DNA from: Pelolinea submarina
GTDB taxonomy: Bacteria > Chloroflexota > Anaerolineae > Anaerolineales > Anaerolineaceae
Length of the DNA: 64,000 nt
Direction of reading: 5' to 3'
Assembly (NCBI RefSeq): GCF_003966975.1
Contig: NZ_AP018437.1
Coordinates: forward strand, 3,038,001 to 3,102,000
The position numbers were made by a program, and so were the translations under genes. Of the stretch, positions 15,801 to 23,453 are shown in pieces (within the stretch, counting starts at the first letter, position 1; each line of letters begins with the position of its first letter). Below the pieces are notes generated by a model, which was not told the origin of the DNA, ran no database searches, and saw nothing but the letters and a program-made list of their open reading frames with translations.

Positions 15801-17912
15801 TCCGATAATGCGGTAACCCCCGGATCCGACGCCTACGTTGGTGCTGATTCCGCGGGCGCTGATATTGTCATGGGCATCGACATCCTGTATCGTAATATTG
15901 CCTTTTGAGCTGACAATCAAACCCGTGATCGCATTAAAAGAGAAACTGCTGTTCTTGATCGTGATGGTTTTAATGGCCGGGCCGGTGTCGTTATTGATAT
16001 TAGCCCCGACATAGCCATTATGCTCCGCCACGCACTTATCCACCATAATATTCCCGTAGGAATGGATATAAATACCATAATGGTCATTACCGGAGGCGGA
16101 GTTCACCCATTCCCCCGCAGGCGGGACGTAGGTAACGTTCAAGGTGACTATCCCGCTGCGGCCAGTGTACCCATTAACGAGATAAACGCCATCATAGTTG
16201 CCATCCGCCTGGAAAGAGGACAAAGTAATGTTTCCACTGGAGAGAATTTTAAAACCAATCCCGTTGCTACTGCTTCCATTGTTATTACTGATATTGGGTA
16301 AGTTGCCGGATATCGTCACAGAGCCATTTCCCAGACATCCGCCGGTGGCTGAATCATAATCACAATTATCAATATTAACCCCCAACAGGCCATTATCCAA
16401 CGCGGTGATGCCATTGATGTTAACGTTCCGATAAGATTCAACCTCAAAACCGGACCCGCCGTTATTGCTGGATGTACTATTGTAAATGGTAACGGTCCCC
16501 GTTCCGGCAATATTTTTGATGTAGATACCATCGTAGTCATTGATGAGGCCGTTTGCGTCAGCCGATACGTTCTTCAAGGTGACCGTGCCCGCGTTGATCA
16601 GATAGATACCGTAAATATCATTGTTATCCGCGCGAACGTTCTCCAAGAGGATGTGGTTGTTGGGTGTTGTTTCGTTGAAATAGAGGCCGTTGCCATAACT
16701 CAAAGCACCAATTGCACTCTCGTTATCACTAAAAACGCTATTTTTGATGGTGATGCCTTTCGCGGAACTGATTCTCGCGCCATTGCCATAATTATCGCTG
16801 GCGGAAACGCCATTGAATGTCACCAAACCGTTCGAGTTAATATTCACGCCGGCCCAGTAGCTGCCCACGATCCCGCTGCCGTTATGGCTGAATTCGCTGT
16901 TGGTCACCGTGACCCCGCCGCTGCCATTCCTGTTATCCAGATTCAAGCCATAATTCGCATTATTGTTCGATTTAACCCGATCCACATTCACAGCACCGTT
17001 ATGGATAGCTACAGTAATTCCCGAAGAGGTGGGTGATGAGACATTCAGGTCCGAAAGGTTTAAAATGCCGACATTATTACTGAGCGAAACATAATAACCA
17101 TCGATGGTAAAACCACTCAGCGTAAAACCCAACACAGTATTACTGATCGTAATATTCCCGTTGATGAAGGTATTACCGGAAGTCCCATCACTGACCAGCC
17201 CTTTCAATTTTGCCAGATTTCCGTTACCAGAACTGCCATCAATGGTCACGTCTTCGTTGTACGTATCCGCTTCCACGTGCAGGATGCCATCCGTAGGTAC
17301 CAGGTTGTATGTATCGATGTAATTAAGGGCATAAGTGATCGGATCATCGGCAAACATACAAAGCGAATCGTCCGGACAGGAACCGCCGGTTTTTACGACT
17401 GCGAACTTTTGAGTTCCCACCATCCACCAGGGATCAGCCGAAGAAATGACTTCCTGACCCTCCTGGCTGGCCATATTCAAGGTCTCGCCATCTTCATTTT
17501 TGATGACGATTTCTACATCGTCGGTTTCAGTATCCCCCTGAGCGTCATCAGATAAAGCATCCTCGGTAATTTCCGGGGATACCGCTTCTTCTGTTTCGCC
17601 GTCCTGTCCATCAGCCGCATCCTCCCCATCGATCGGTTCGGGGTCCTCTGCGGGGTTCTCTTCCGTATCCGTCTGACCGGATTCATCTTCGCCGGCGGGA
17701 GATTGAACTATTTCGCCCTCGTCCGGCTGCGCTGTTTCCGGCAGCTGATCCGTTATGACCGGTTCCGCTTCAAGCGTTTCAGCCGGCAAATCCGGCGGCA
17801 GGCTGTCATCCGCATAAACTGAGTGAGGAAGCAGCATACTTAAAAAGAAAATCAAACTAAAACCTAAAATTATTGTCCAACCCTTCCATGTACCATTTTG
17901 AAACATCCTCAT
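12885..17912 (-). CDS. Giant secreted parallel beta-helix protein (adhesin-like)
   Basis: This protein of about 1675 residues begins with a signal peptide (hydrophobic core GWTIILGFSLIFFLSMLL, cleavage near VYA-DD). An acidic Glu/Asp/Pro-rich linker of about 110 residues follows. The rest is dozens of imperfect coils of about 20-25 residues, with patterns like 'GNITISN', 'SGVYIxTxGNITL' and 'NNxxNGLxVDNxx', typical of right-handed parallel beta-helices (PbH1/pectate-lyase-like). At about residues 1014-1122 the helix is interrupted by a jelly-roll-like segment (IELLLSSDYFDPYLELFDA, TYTLPTDGMYYVRVSS) resembling bacterial pre-peptidase C-terminal (PPC) domains. No sortase signal, SLH domain or anchor is seen. 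The ATG at 17912 fits the GGAGG site; the upstream TTG at 17930 does not. Probable cell-surface or matrix protein. Confidence 0.9.
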   Translation of the reverse strand: MRMFQNGTWKGWTIILGFSLIFFLSMLLPHSVYADDSLPPDLPAETLEAEPVITDQLPETAQPDEGEIVQSPAGEDESGQTDTEENPAEDPEPIDGEDAADGQDGETEEAVSPEITEDALSDDAQGDTETDDVEIVIKNEDGETLNMASQEGQEVISSADPWWMVGTQKFAVVKTGGSCPDDSLCMFADDPITYALNYIDTYNLVPTDGILHVEADTYNEDVTIDGSSGNGNLAKLKGLVSDGTSGNTFINGNITISNTVLGFTLSGFTIDGYYVSLSNNVGILNLSDLNVSSPTSSGITVAIHNGAVNVDRVKSNNNANYGLNLDNRNGSGGVTVTNSEFSHNGSGIVGSYWAGVNINSNGLVTFNGVSASDNYGNGARISSAKGITIKNSVFSDNESAIGALSYGNGLYFNETTPNNHILLENVRADNNDIYGIYLINAGTVTLKNVSADANGLINDYDGIYIKNIAGTGTVTIYNSTSSNNGGSGFEVESYRNVNINGITALDNGLLGVNIDNCDYDSATGGCLGNGSVTISGNLPNISNNNGSSSNGIGFKILSSGNITLSSFQADGNYDGVYLVNGYTGRSGIVTLNVTYVPPAGEWVNSASGNDHYGIYIHSYGNIMVDKCVAEHNGYVGANINNDTGPAIKTITIKNSSFSFNAITGLIVSSKGNITIQDVDAHDNISARGISTNVGVGSGGYRIIGTKGNICDFSGNGETGIYINWSGTVTLSNIAATGNRLGASINNSYGEGKFVTITDADFSGSTNGSGLTINSKGAVTLTNVTSNDNTNGLGVDINNSGASKAQVVKITNGVFNSNASSYGLTLYSLGSVTLNSVQANLNGASGVLIDTCIYDGSIPGCKGSGNISIIGSDNKFNNNVNSGLYLILRGSVNLLNIVADNNGLNGLTVDNDYENSIGNVTLNASAGKTNSFSGNNSEGVYIQTHGNITLQHFMANNNNATSGTSGVWLDNSSGPANKKVVLAYAEINDNQLDGLYIKCTGPVTLTSVQVLRSSKHYWEIRDDTGDQIKDRLPYEAEYDEIWYFVGEVSQSIELLLSSDYFDPYLELFDANWVLLTADDNSGTGTVAQITYTLPTDGMYYVRVSSVVADEYGKYLLNMTGASQENGNYSSYMGVYIDNTFNNGTGNVTVTAPKGGYGLDVRDNNYSGVYITTKGNIAISGSTINYNGYRGANLSNENVDGKTVTLKDTSFDFNDYAGVSIQTKGVVNWINGGANYSRSGNGAIISNYGAGAYRPVSLSGLTFNGNATYGFNVQSIGAITLKNVGASNNLNDNGATLDNCMYSSGCTGVGNVTLSGTLGLSDFSGNKYSGLSVNSAGNISITNVNASDNELNSGLALYNNFLNGYGNILVKNSVKDAYNNISGNGNYGAEVYSLGTITLSNIMVKENGETGLYVNNTNSASAKNVTLSRIISADNEGNAGIDVYSKGVITLSYMEDRGNDSNGIRLSNTSAATPQAVIVTRTSIIGNASGYGLYIQSMGDVTLNNVSAQTSMYGAYIDNSSSPSAKVTVLGTLGQNTFSGNDVDGLTVLSNGNVNLTSIVADQNGRKGIFADAGGALTVTNLWTAKNGYQGLDLLAGLDATISNVQCFSNGATANEDGMMVRMGTEDGVVKILNSAFVGNYGSGIAVNGTFNVDLINTFYFGNDADNSGDLNFFNIP

Positions 17913-18058
17913 CATTTCCTCCGTTGTCAAATTAAGTCAGCACTCCCTTACCCCCTTTAACCACGTAAAAAGAACCCTGCGAAAAAAAATTAAATTTCAG
18001 ATAAATCGATTTCGGAACTCCGCATTTTTATTTCCCGAAATTAACGCGGCTTAAAGAT

Positions 18059-18086
18059 ATTATATGTATTTTTTATACATTGACAA
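18059..18086 (-). promoter_or_regulatory. Strong promoter of the beta-helix gene
   Basis: On the minus strand TTGTCA (18086-18081), a 16-base spacer and a perfect TATAAT (18064-18059) lie in a very AT-rich stretch. Transcription would start near 18052, leaving a 5' leader of about 140 bases before the ATG at 17912. Confidence 0.65.
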
Positions 18087-18153
18087 CTAATTTTGACTGT
18101 TCATATATTTTTAACTGAAATCAGTGGATAACAGATAAACGGACCTTTCGACA

Positions 18154-18293
18154 CCCCACGCTTCGCTCTGGGCAGGCCCCACGCTTCGCTCTGGGCAGGC
18201 CCCACGCTTCCCGTTCAATAAGCTCAGGGCAAGCGCTCTGGGCAGGCCCCACGCTTCCCATTCGACAAGATCAGGGCAGCCGCTCAGGGTTCG
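18154..18293. repeat. Imperfect 23-bp tandem repeat block
   Basis: The unit 'ccccacgcttcgctctggg'+'cagg' (23 bp) is repeated exactly at 18154-18176 and 18177-18199. A third and fourth unit (from 18200 and 18247) are expanded by inserts containing 'ttcaataagctcaggg' and 'ttcgacaagatcaggg'. It lies between the beta-helix promoter and the end of the metallopeptidase gene. The rest of the 17913-18318 gap holds the promoter and leader. Confidence 0.75.
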
Positions 18294-18318
18294 TTCTCTG
18301 TTTCATTCTCATTTCTTC

Positions 18319-19824
18319 TTAATACACCCACTCTTCAAACAATGGAGTCAAGTCGCAGGCGCAGGTTTCTTCGGCTAAAGTTTTAAATTTCTGGCCATCC
18401 GCAATTCCCCAGCGATATTCATCGGTATAGGTACGCAGGAGCGTATTCAATTCATCCTCGCCCAGCTTTTCTTTCAGCGCCGCAAAGAATAACGGTCCGC
18501 GCCCATATACGATTGGGCCGTATTCATCCTCGCTGTAGGCTGCGGCGGGCATACCGATAGGTATGGACTCCAATTTAACACTGGCCCAACGCTGATACCA
18601 GCTATCCACGAAACCTTCGGCGTTGTTTTCGCCATAACGATCGACATAATATAGATAGGTAGCGTACTGAACCAGGCTTTCGTCCAGCCAGGGTTCCTCA
18701 ATCTGATCGCTCATCACCTGGTTAAAGAACCACTGGTGCGCAATCTCATGCGCTACCACCGATTCCAGGAAAGTCAGATTACCGATGTTGTGGTCAGGGT
18801 TGTAATAATACAGCGACAGAGAAACCGCGGAAGAGTACTCCATCCCGCCGGCAAACATAGGGGTGCTGATCAGATCCAATTCCGTGTAGGGGTAAAGCCC
18901 AAAGCGTTCATTGTAAGATTCCAGCGCGTGTACGGCTGATTCCAAAACCAGCATGCCGCCATCACGGTATTCATCCAGAAAAAAGCTGGTGACCTTGGTG
19001 TCGCCCACCTTGCGGCTGGCCGATAGAAACAACGGACTGGCCGCCAGAAAGAAATCGCGCTGCGGTCCGCCGGCATAACGCACTACCTGGCGCCCATCCT
19101 GGTCCGAGCTGCTGATCGCCACGCCCGACCCGGCCAGCACCAGCTGCGAAGGCGCGCTGACCTGGACGTCAAAAAAAGCCTCATCACTATAAAGCATATC
19201 GGCGTTGATAGGCGGATCTTCCACATTCCACCCCTCTTCGTTGTAGACCGGGATGATGGGGAAAAACTGATCCAACGACAAGATCTCGTCCAGGTAGACG
19301 TACAAACCATAATTACCTCCCATTTCGGAAGGAACTGTCTGATTAAAGTCCATACAGATGCTGACCGATTGGCCCGGTTGTAATTCATCCGGCAGCTCAA
19401 CGCGCATGGCTGTGTTGCGATGATCCAGCACTACCTGCACCGGCTCGCCATCCACCTTCAAGTCTGAAACAGTCATGTAGGAGCCTGAGTTATTCGGGAA
19501 AAGCCGGAAATACACTTCCTTCAGGGGTACGTCTTCATTGTTGCTATAAAGCACTTTTTGATATCCAGCGATTGCAGAAATACTATCCGCTATCTCAATC
19601 TCAATCCGATAACGCGTTGCCGTTTTCATCTCCGCTAATACCGGCTGGTAAGTTTCCACCAGATTGGCATCATATTGTGCCAAAGGATCCGCCGCTGTTG
19701 GGGTAACCTGCGACCGGCCTTCAGCTTGATTCGCAATTTGTGTTTGGACAGCCGGCAGAGATGCACATCCCGCCAGGGAGAAAAGCAGTATAAGAGAAAT
19801 TAACAAACGGTTGGTTAGGGTCAT
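18319..19824 (-). CDS. M1-family (gluzincin) metallopeptidase lipoprotein
   Basis: This is a 501-residue exported zinc peptidase. It has a lipoprotein signal peptide with lipobox LAGC (Cys20), so it should be anchored on the outer face of the membrane. An N-terminal beta-rich domain (about 60-260) resembles the M1 saddle domain. The catalytic domain carries the complete gluzincin signature: HEIAH at 359-363 with catalytic Glu360, and the third zinc ligand Glu382, exactly HExxH-x18-E. The upstream exopeptidase element looks like FAGGMEYSSA, a variant of GxMEN, so aminopeptidase activity is likely but the usual Asn is replaced. It follows the VOC gene by 10 bases and is probably cotranscribed with it. 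Confidence 0.9.
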   Translation of the reverse strand: MTLTNRLLISLILLFSLAGCASLPAVQTQIANQAEGRSQVTPTAADPLAQYDANLVETYQPVLAEMKTATRYRIEIEIADSISAIAGYQKVLYSNNEDVPLKEVYFRLFPNNSGSYMTVSDLKVDGEPVQVVLDHRNTAMRVELPDELQPGQSVSICMDFNQTVPSEMGGNYGLYVYLDEILSLDQFFPIIPVYNEEGWNVEDPPINADMLYSDEAFFDVQVSAPSQLVLAGSGVAISSSDQDGRQVVRYAGGPQRDFFLAASPLFLSASRKVGDTKVTSFFLDEYRDGGMLVLESAVHALESYNERFGLYPYTELDLISTPMFAGGMEYSSAVSLSLYYYNPDHNIGNLTFLESVVAHEIAHQWFFNQVMSDQIEEPWLDESLVQYATYLYYVDRYGENNAEGFVDSWYQRWASVKLESIPIGMPAAAYSEDEYGPIVYGRGPLFFAALKEKLGEDELNTLLRTYTDEYRWGIADGQKFKTLAEETCACDLTPLFEEWVY

Positions 19825-19834
19825 CTTTACTCAA

Positions 19835-20215
19835 TCAATTGGTATCAGTGTCAGGTTTGGATTGGACCATGGCGAAGGTTACCCCGCTGGGTTCGTTGAA
19901 CAGGCAAATGCGTGAACGGGGAGAGATATCAAAAGGCGCTTCAACGATGAAACCGCCCTTTTCCTCAACTAAAGCGACTTTGGCATCAATATCTTCGACC
20001 TGAATGTAAATGGTCAGAAAGGGCAGTTTGGCCCGCTTCAGCGTAAAAATGGCGCCCTCCAGACTTTCCTGCTTGGGAGTTGTTTCGGGAATCAGGTAGA
20101 AACCCAGGCGCTCATTGAAGTCAATCTGCCAATCGAACACCTCATGGAAAAACGTTACGGATTTTTCCATGTCGTTGCTGGCCAGTTCCCAAAATACCAC
20201 CGGATTCGTCTGCAT
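19835..20215 (-). CDS. VOC (glyoxalase/bleomycin-resistance) superfamily protein
   Basis: This 126-residue protein has the paired beta-alpha-beta-beta-beta pattern of the vicinal oxygen chelate fold. It begins NPVVFWELASNDMEKSVTFFHEVFDWQI, followed by LTIYIQVEDIDAKVALVEEKGG and ending in a SRICLFNEPSGVTFAMV strand. Such proteins range from metal enzymes to binding proteins; the ligand cannot be told. It has a strong ribosome-binding site (AGGAGG). It lies upstream of the M1 peptidase gene and downstream of the two-hairpin element at 20293-20371. Confidence 0.85.
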   Translation of the reverse strand: MQTNPVVFWELASNDMEKSVTFFHEVFDWQIDFNERLGFYLIPETTPKQESLEGAIFTLKRAKLPFLTIYIQVEDIDAKVALVEEKGGFIVEAPFDISPRSRICLFNEPSGVTFAMVQSKPDTDTN

Positions 20216-20292
20216 TAGCTGCCTCCTGATTGATTATCGCTAATGAAAAATATATCAGAACTTTTTCGAGATTGCACGTCCTTTTTTTAACA

Positions 20293-20371
20293 CAGAAGAC
20301 CGTCTCTTCAGACGGTCTCTGCTTTTGGCTGCGGCATCCGTTTATCGGATTCCGAGGAGGGATGCCGCAGC
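20293..20371 (-). other. Unexplained two-hairpin RNA element upstream of the VOC gene
   Basis: There are two strong inverted repeats: a perfect 12-bp stem (20328-20339 with 20360-20371, 20-base loop), and a 9-bp stem (20297-20305 with 20310-20318, 4-base loop) extended by 3 more pairs after a bulge. Neither is followed by a clear T-run on either strand, so neither is a standard terminator. On the minus strand they lie downstream of a plausible promoter and a possible 16-codon ORF, and about 80 bases before the VOC gene. This could be a leader/attenuator, a small RNA, or a dispersed palindrome. Confidence 0.5.
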
Positions 20372-20392
20372 TTTACGTTGACTACTACTCAT
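20342..20392 (-). CDS. Possible 16-codon leader peptide ORF
   Basis: ATG (20390-20392) opens a 16-codon frame (MSSSQRKAAASLLGIR) ending in TAA. A GGAGG Shine-Dalgarno (20403-20407) lies 10 bases upstream. The last half of the ORF forms one arm of the 12-bp hairpin at 20328-20371, as in leader-peptide attenuators. Existence of the product is speculative: the frame is short, and the spacing from the ribosome site is slightly long. Confidence 0.3.
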   Translation of the reverse strand: MSSSQRKAAASLLGIR

Positions 20393-20457
20393 ATGGACAC
20401 CACCTCCTCATCCTAAAGGATAGCAAGGTAAGCGAGAGTTTTGTTCTCTCTAATTTC

Positions 20458-20485
20458 ATTTTACACCATCTCGAAAGCAGCTCAA
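20458..20485 (-). promoter_or_regulatory. Possible promoter for the hairpin element and VOC-peptidase operon
   Basis: On the minus strand TTGAGC (20485-20480), a 16-base spacer and TAAAAT (20463-20458) predict a start near 20451, about 60 bases before the short ORF. It faces away from the DUF2085 gene, whose own TATAAT is at 20513-20518. Confidence 0.45.
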
Positions 20486-20529
20486 ACAGTTTTGCGCGGC
20501 CGCTCTCTCAGCTATAATTGGATGTTAAT

Positions 20530-21318
20530 ATGGAAAGACAACCCAAACTTTCATCCAAGCGCATTCTTTTTGCCGCTCTGGTGCTGCTGGCCGTTTTCGG
20601 CATCACACTCAATTGGTTTCATCTGACACCCGGCAGCTGTTACAGCAAGGGCATGGCTATCGGTGCTTCGGTTTGCCACCAACTACCCACGCATTCCTAC
20701 ATCCGCGACGATATCCAGTTTCCGCTATGCGCGCGCTGCAGCGGCCTTTATCTGGGCTGTTTCATCGGCTTCCTGTATTATCTGACACAGGGGAAAAAAG
20801 CTGGGCTGCCCGCCAAAGGCTACCTGATTCTGCTGGGCGTGCTGACGCTGGCCTGGGGCGGGGACGGGACCAACTCCTTTATGAGCGACATCCTCAACCG
20901 GCCATTCCTGTACACCACCAACAACATCACGCGTCTGGTGACCGGTTTCGGCATGGGTTTGGTGCTTTCCACTGCCCTGATCACGCTCTTCAACCTGACC
21001 ATCTGGAAAGCGCCCCTCAAGCAGCCGCTGCTGTTCTCCCCCTGGCAAGTGGGCGCTTACGCAGGCGCGTCCGCGCTCATGGGCTTGCTGCTGGTTTTTT
21101 CCGGGGCAACCATTTTCCTGTCATTGGCAGGCATCGCCATTTTGATGGTTGTACTGGTAATTTCGTTGCTGTACACCGTCTTCTGGGTGATTGTGACCCG
21201 CCATGAAAATTCCTTTGAGCAGCCCATCCAATTATGGCTTTTCATGCTGGCCGGGTTCGCCACCGCTGTTCTGCAAATCACCCTGATGACCGGCCTGCGC
21301 GCCTGGTTATTGGGATAA
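20530..21318 (+). CDS. DUF2085 integral membrane protein
   Basis: This membrane protein of 262 residues carries the DUF2085 signature: a VCHQLPTHSY segment and the cysteine pattern PLCARCSGLYLG in the first third. It is surrounded by about six or seven hydrophobic helices. The conserved His/Cys residues suggest metal or redox binding, but no function is established. The ATG at 20530 is preferred over a TTG 12 bases upstream. A perfect TATAAT (20513-20518) ends 11 bases before this ATG and no Shine-Dalgarno is present, suggesting a nearly leaderless mRNA. The next gene is on the same strand 40 bases further on. Confidence 0.85.
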   Translation: MERQPKLSSKRILFAALVLLAVFGITLNWFHLTPGSCYSKGMAIGASVCHQLPTHSYIRDDIQFPLCARCSGLYLGCFIGFLYYLTQGKKAGLPAKGYLILLGVLTLAWGGDGTNSFMSDILNRPFLYTTNNITRLVTGFGMGLVLSTALITLFNLTIWKAPLKQPLLFSPWQVGAYAGASALMGLLLVFSGATIFLSLAGIAILMVVLVISLLYTVFWVIVTRHENSFEQPIQLWLFMLAGFATAVLQITLMTGLRAWLLG

Positions 21319-21358
21319 AATTAACTTAAAGTGTAAATAGAACCAAATAAGGAAACCA

Positions 21359-21928
21359 ATGGGAAGTGCTTTAGGAATTTTTTCAGCTTTCGGATTATCG
21401 GCCTCCGCCGGACTGAACGCGTATATTCCCCTGCTGGTGATCGCCCTGACCGCGCGTTTCACCGACCTGATCAAACTGAACAGTCCATGGGACGCGCTGA
21501 CCAGTTGGTGGATCATCGGCCTGTTGGTGGTGCTGTCGCTGGTGGAATTCCTGGTGGATAAGTTCCCGGTAGTCAACCACATCAACGACATTTTCGTGCA
21601 GAGCGTCGTGCGTCCGGCCGCCGGGGCGATCGCCTTCGCCGCCAGCACCAACGTCATCAGCGACGTGCATCCCATCCTAGCCATCGGGCTGGGCATCCTG
21701 GTAGCGGGCAGCGTCAACCTGGTCAAGAGCGCCGCGGTGCGCCCGGCCGTCAGTGCTGTGACTGGCACCAGCGGCAACGTGCCGGTCAGCGTAGCCGAGG
21801 ACGCCACCTCCACCACCCTGTCAGTGCTTTCCGTGGCAGCGCCTGCCGTGGTGGGTATCCTGCTGGTGCTGTTGGGTACATGGATATTGTATTATTTCTT
21901 CCTGCGCACCCCGGACGAAAAAGACTAG
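21359..21928 (+). CDS. DUF4126 membrane protein
   Basis: This 189-residue protein has the DUF4126 layout. An N-terminal amphipathic stretch (GIFSAFGLSASAGLNAYIPL) is followed by several hydrophobic helices, a 'VRPAAGAIAFAAS' segment and a C-terminal helix ending FLRTPDEKD. It has an AAGGA ribosome site. Function is unknown; related proteins are short inner-membrane proteins. It overlaps the end of the convergent DUF402 gene by 4 bases (a shared CTAG supplies both stop codons). Confidence 0.82.
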   Translation: MGSALGIFSAFGLSASAGLNAYIPLLVIALTARFTDLIKLNSPWDALTSWWIIGLLVVLSLVEFLVDKFPVVNHINDIFVQSVVRPAAGAIAFAASTNVISDVHPILAIGLGILVAGSVNLVKSAAVRPAVSAVTGTSGNVPVSVAEDATSTTLSVLSVAAPAVVGILLVLLGTWILYYFFLRTPDEKD

Positions 21929-22401
21929 ACCAGCTTACGCACATCCAGATCGGGATTTTCCGCAAACAAGCTCTGAAGTTCGCGCAGCCCCGCGCGCGCC
22001 TGTTCCTGTAATTCCGAGGGCAGGTCCAGTTCGGTAAACTCATCCTCGTCCAACACCATTTGGCGCCCGTCCGGGAAGACCAACAGGTCCAGCGCCAGGT
22101 CGTCGTAGCGGATAAAACCGTCTTCGACTTTCACCGGTTTGGTCACGTTGCAGTACCAACCTTTCAAATGCCCGTCATCGCGGTCGTAGATCTGATAGAT
22201 GTTGAAATACTTCTCCAGCAAATACAGTTCCAGGAAACGGTCATTGTGCTTCAACAGCATGCTATTAAAATCAAAGTCGCTGCGATTGAAGTGCGCCTCG
22301 AACAAGTATCCGCGCGCGGATTGGGCAATCAACTGGCCGGGATAGCGCCAGACTTCCTCTCCCAAATGGTTATTCTTAACGATGGTTATGGGTAAATTCA
22401 T
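21925..22401 (-). CDS. DUF402-family protein (FomD-like)
   Basis: The 158-residue protein contains the DUF402 core in its middle: 'IYQIYDRDDGHLKGWYCNVT', 'IRYDDLALDLLVFPDG' and VLDEDEF. Acidic residues typical of the metal-binding site of this family are present. Characterised relatives hydrolyse nucleotide-linked intermediates (FomD) or nucleoside diphosphates. The ATG at 22401 was chosen because it lies 2 bases after the thiQ stop. An ATG at 22431 would overlap thiQ by 28 bases and adds residues outside the domain. It is probably the last gene of the TPP-regulated operon, though a link to thiamine is only positional. Confidence 0.8.
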   Translation of the reverse strand: MNLPITIVKNNHLGEEVWRYPGQLIAQSARGYLFEAHFNRSDFDFNSMLLKHNDRFLELYLLEKYFNIYQIYDRDDGHLKGWYCNVTKPVKVEDGFIRYDDLALDLLVFPDGRQMVLDEDEFTELDLPSELQEQARAGLRELQSLFAENPDLDVRKLV

Positions 22402-22403
22402 TT

Positions 22404-23445
<1,042 letters not shown>

Positions 23446-23453
<8 letters not shown>

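Noticed and set aside
12885..17912. Several plus-strand open frames across the beta-helix gene (for example 14097-14381, 16653-17036)
   Set aside because: They are antisense shadows of a highly repetitive gene with biased codon use.
18154..18293. CRISPR-like array of 23-bp repeats
   Set aside because: Copies 1 and 2 are directly adjacent without spacers, and later copies carry repeat-derived inserts.
20230..20517. Plus-strand open frame across the two-hairpin element
   Set aside because: Low-complexity, no start signal or family similarity; the hairpins explain its composition better.
21925..21928. Overlapping stop codons of the DUF4126 and DUF402 genes as a regulatory signal
   Set aside because: A 4-base CTAG overlap of convergent genes is common and expected by chance.
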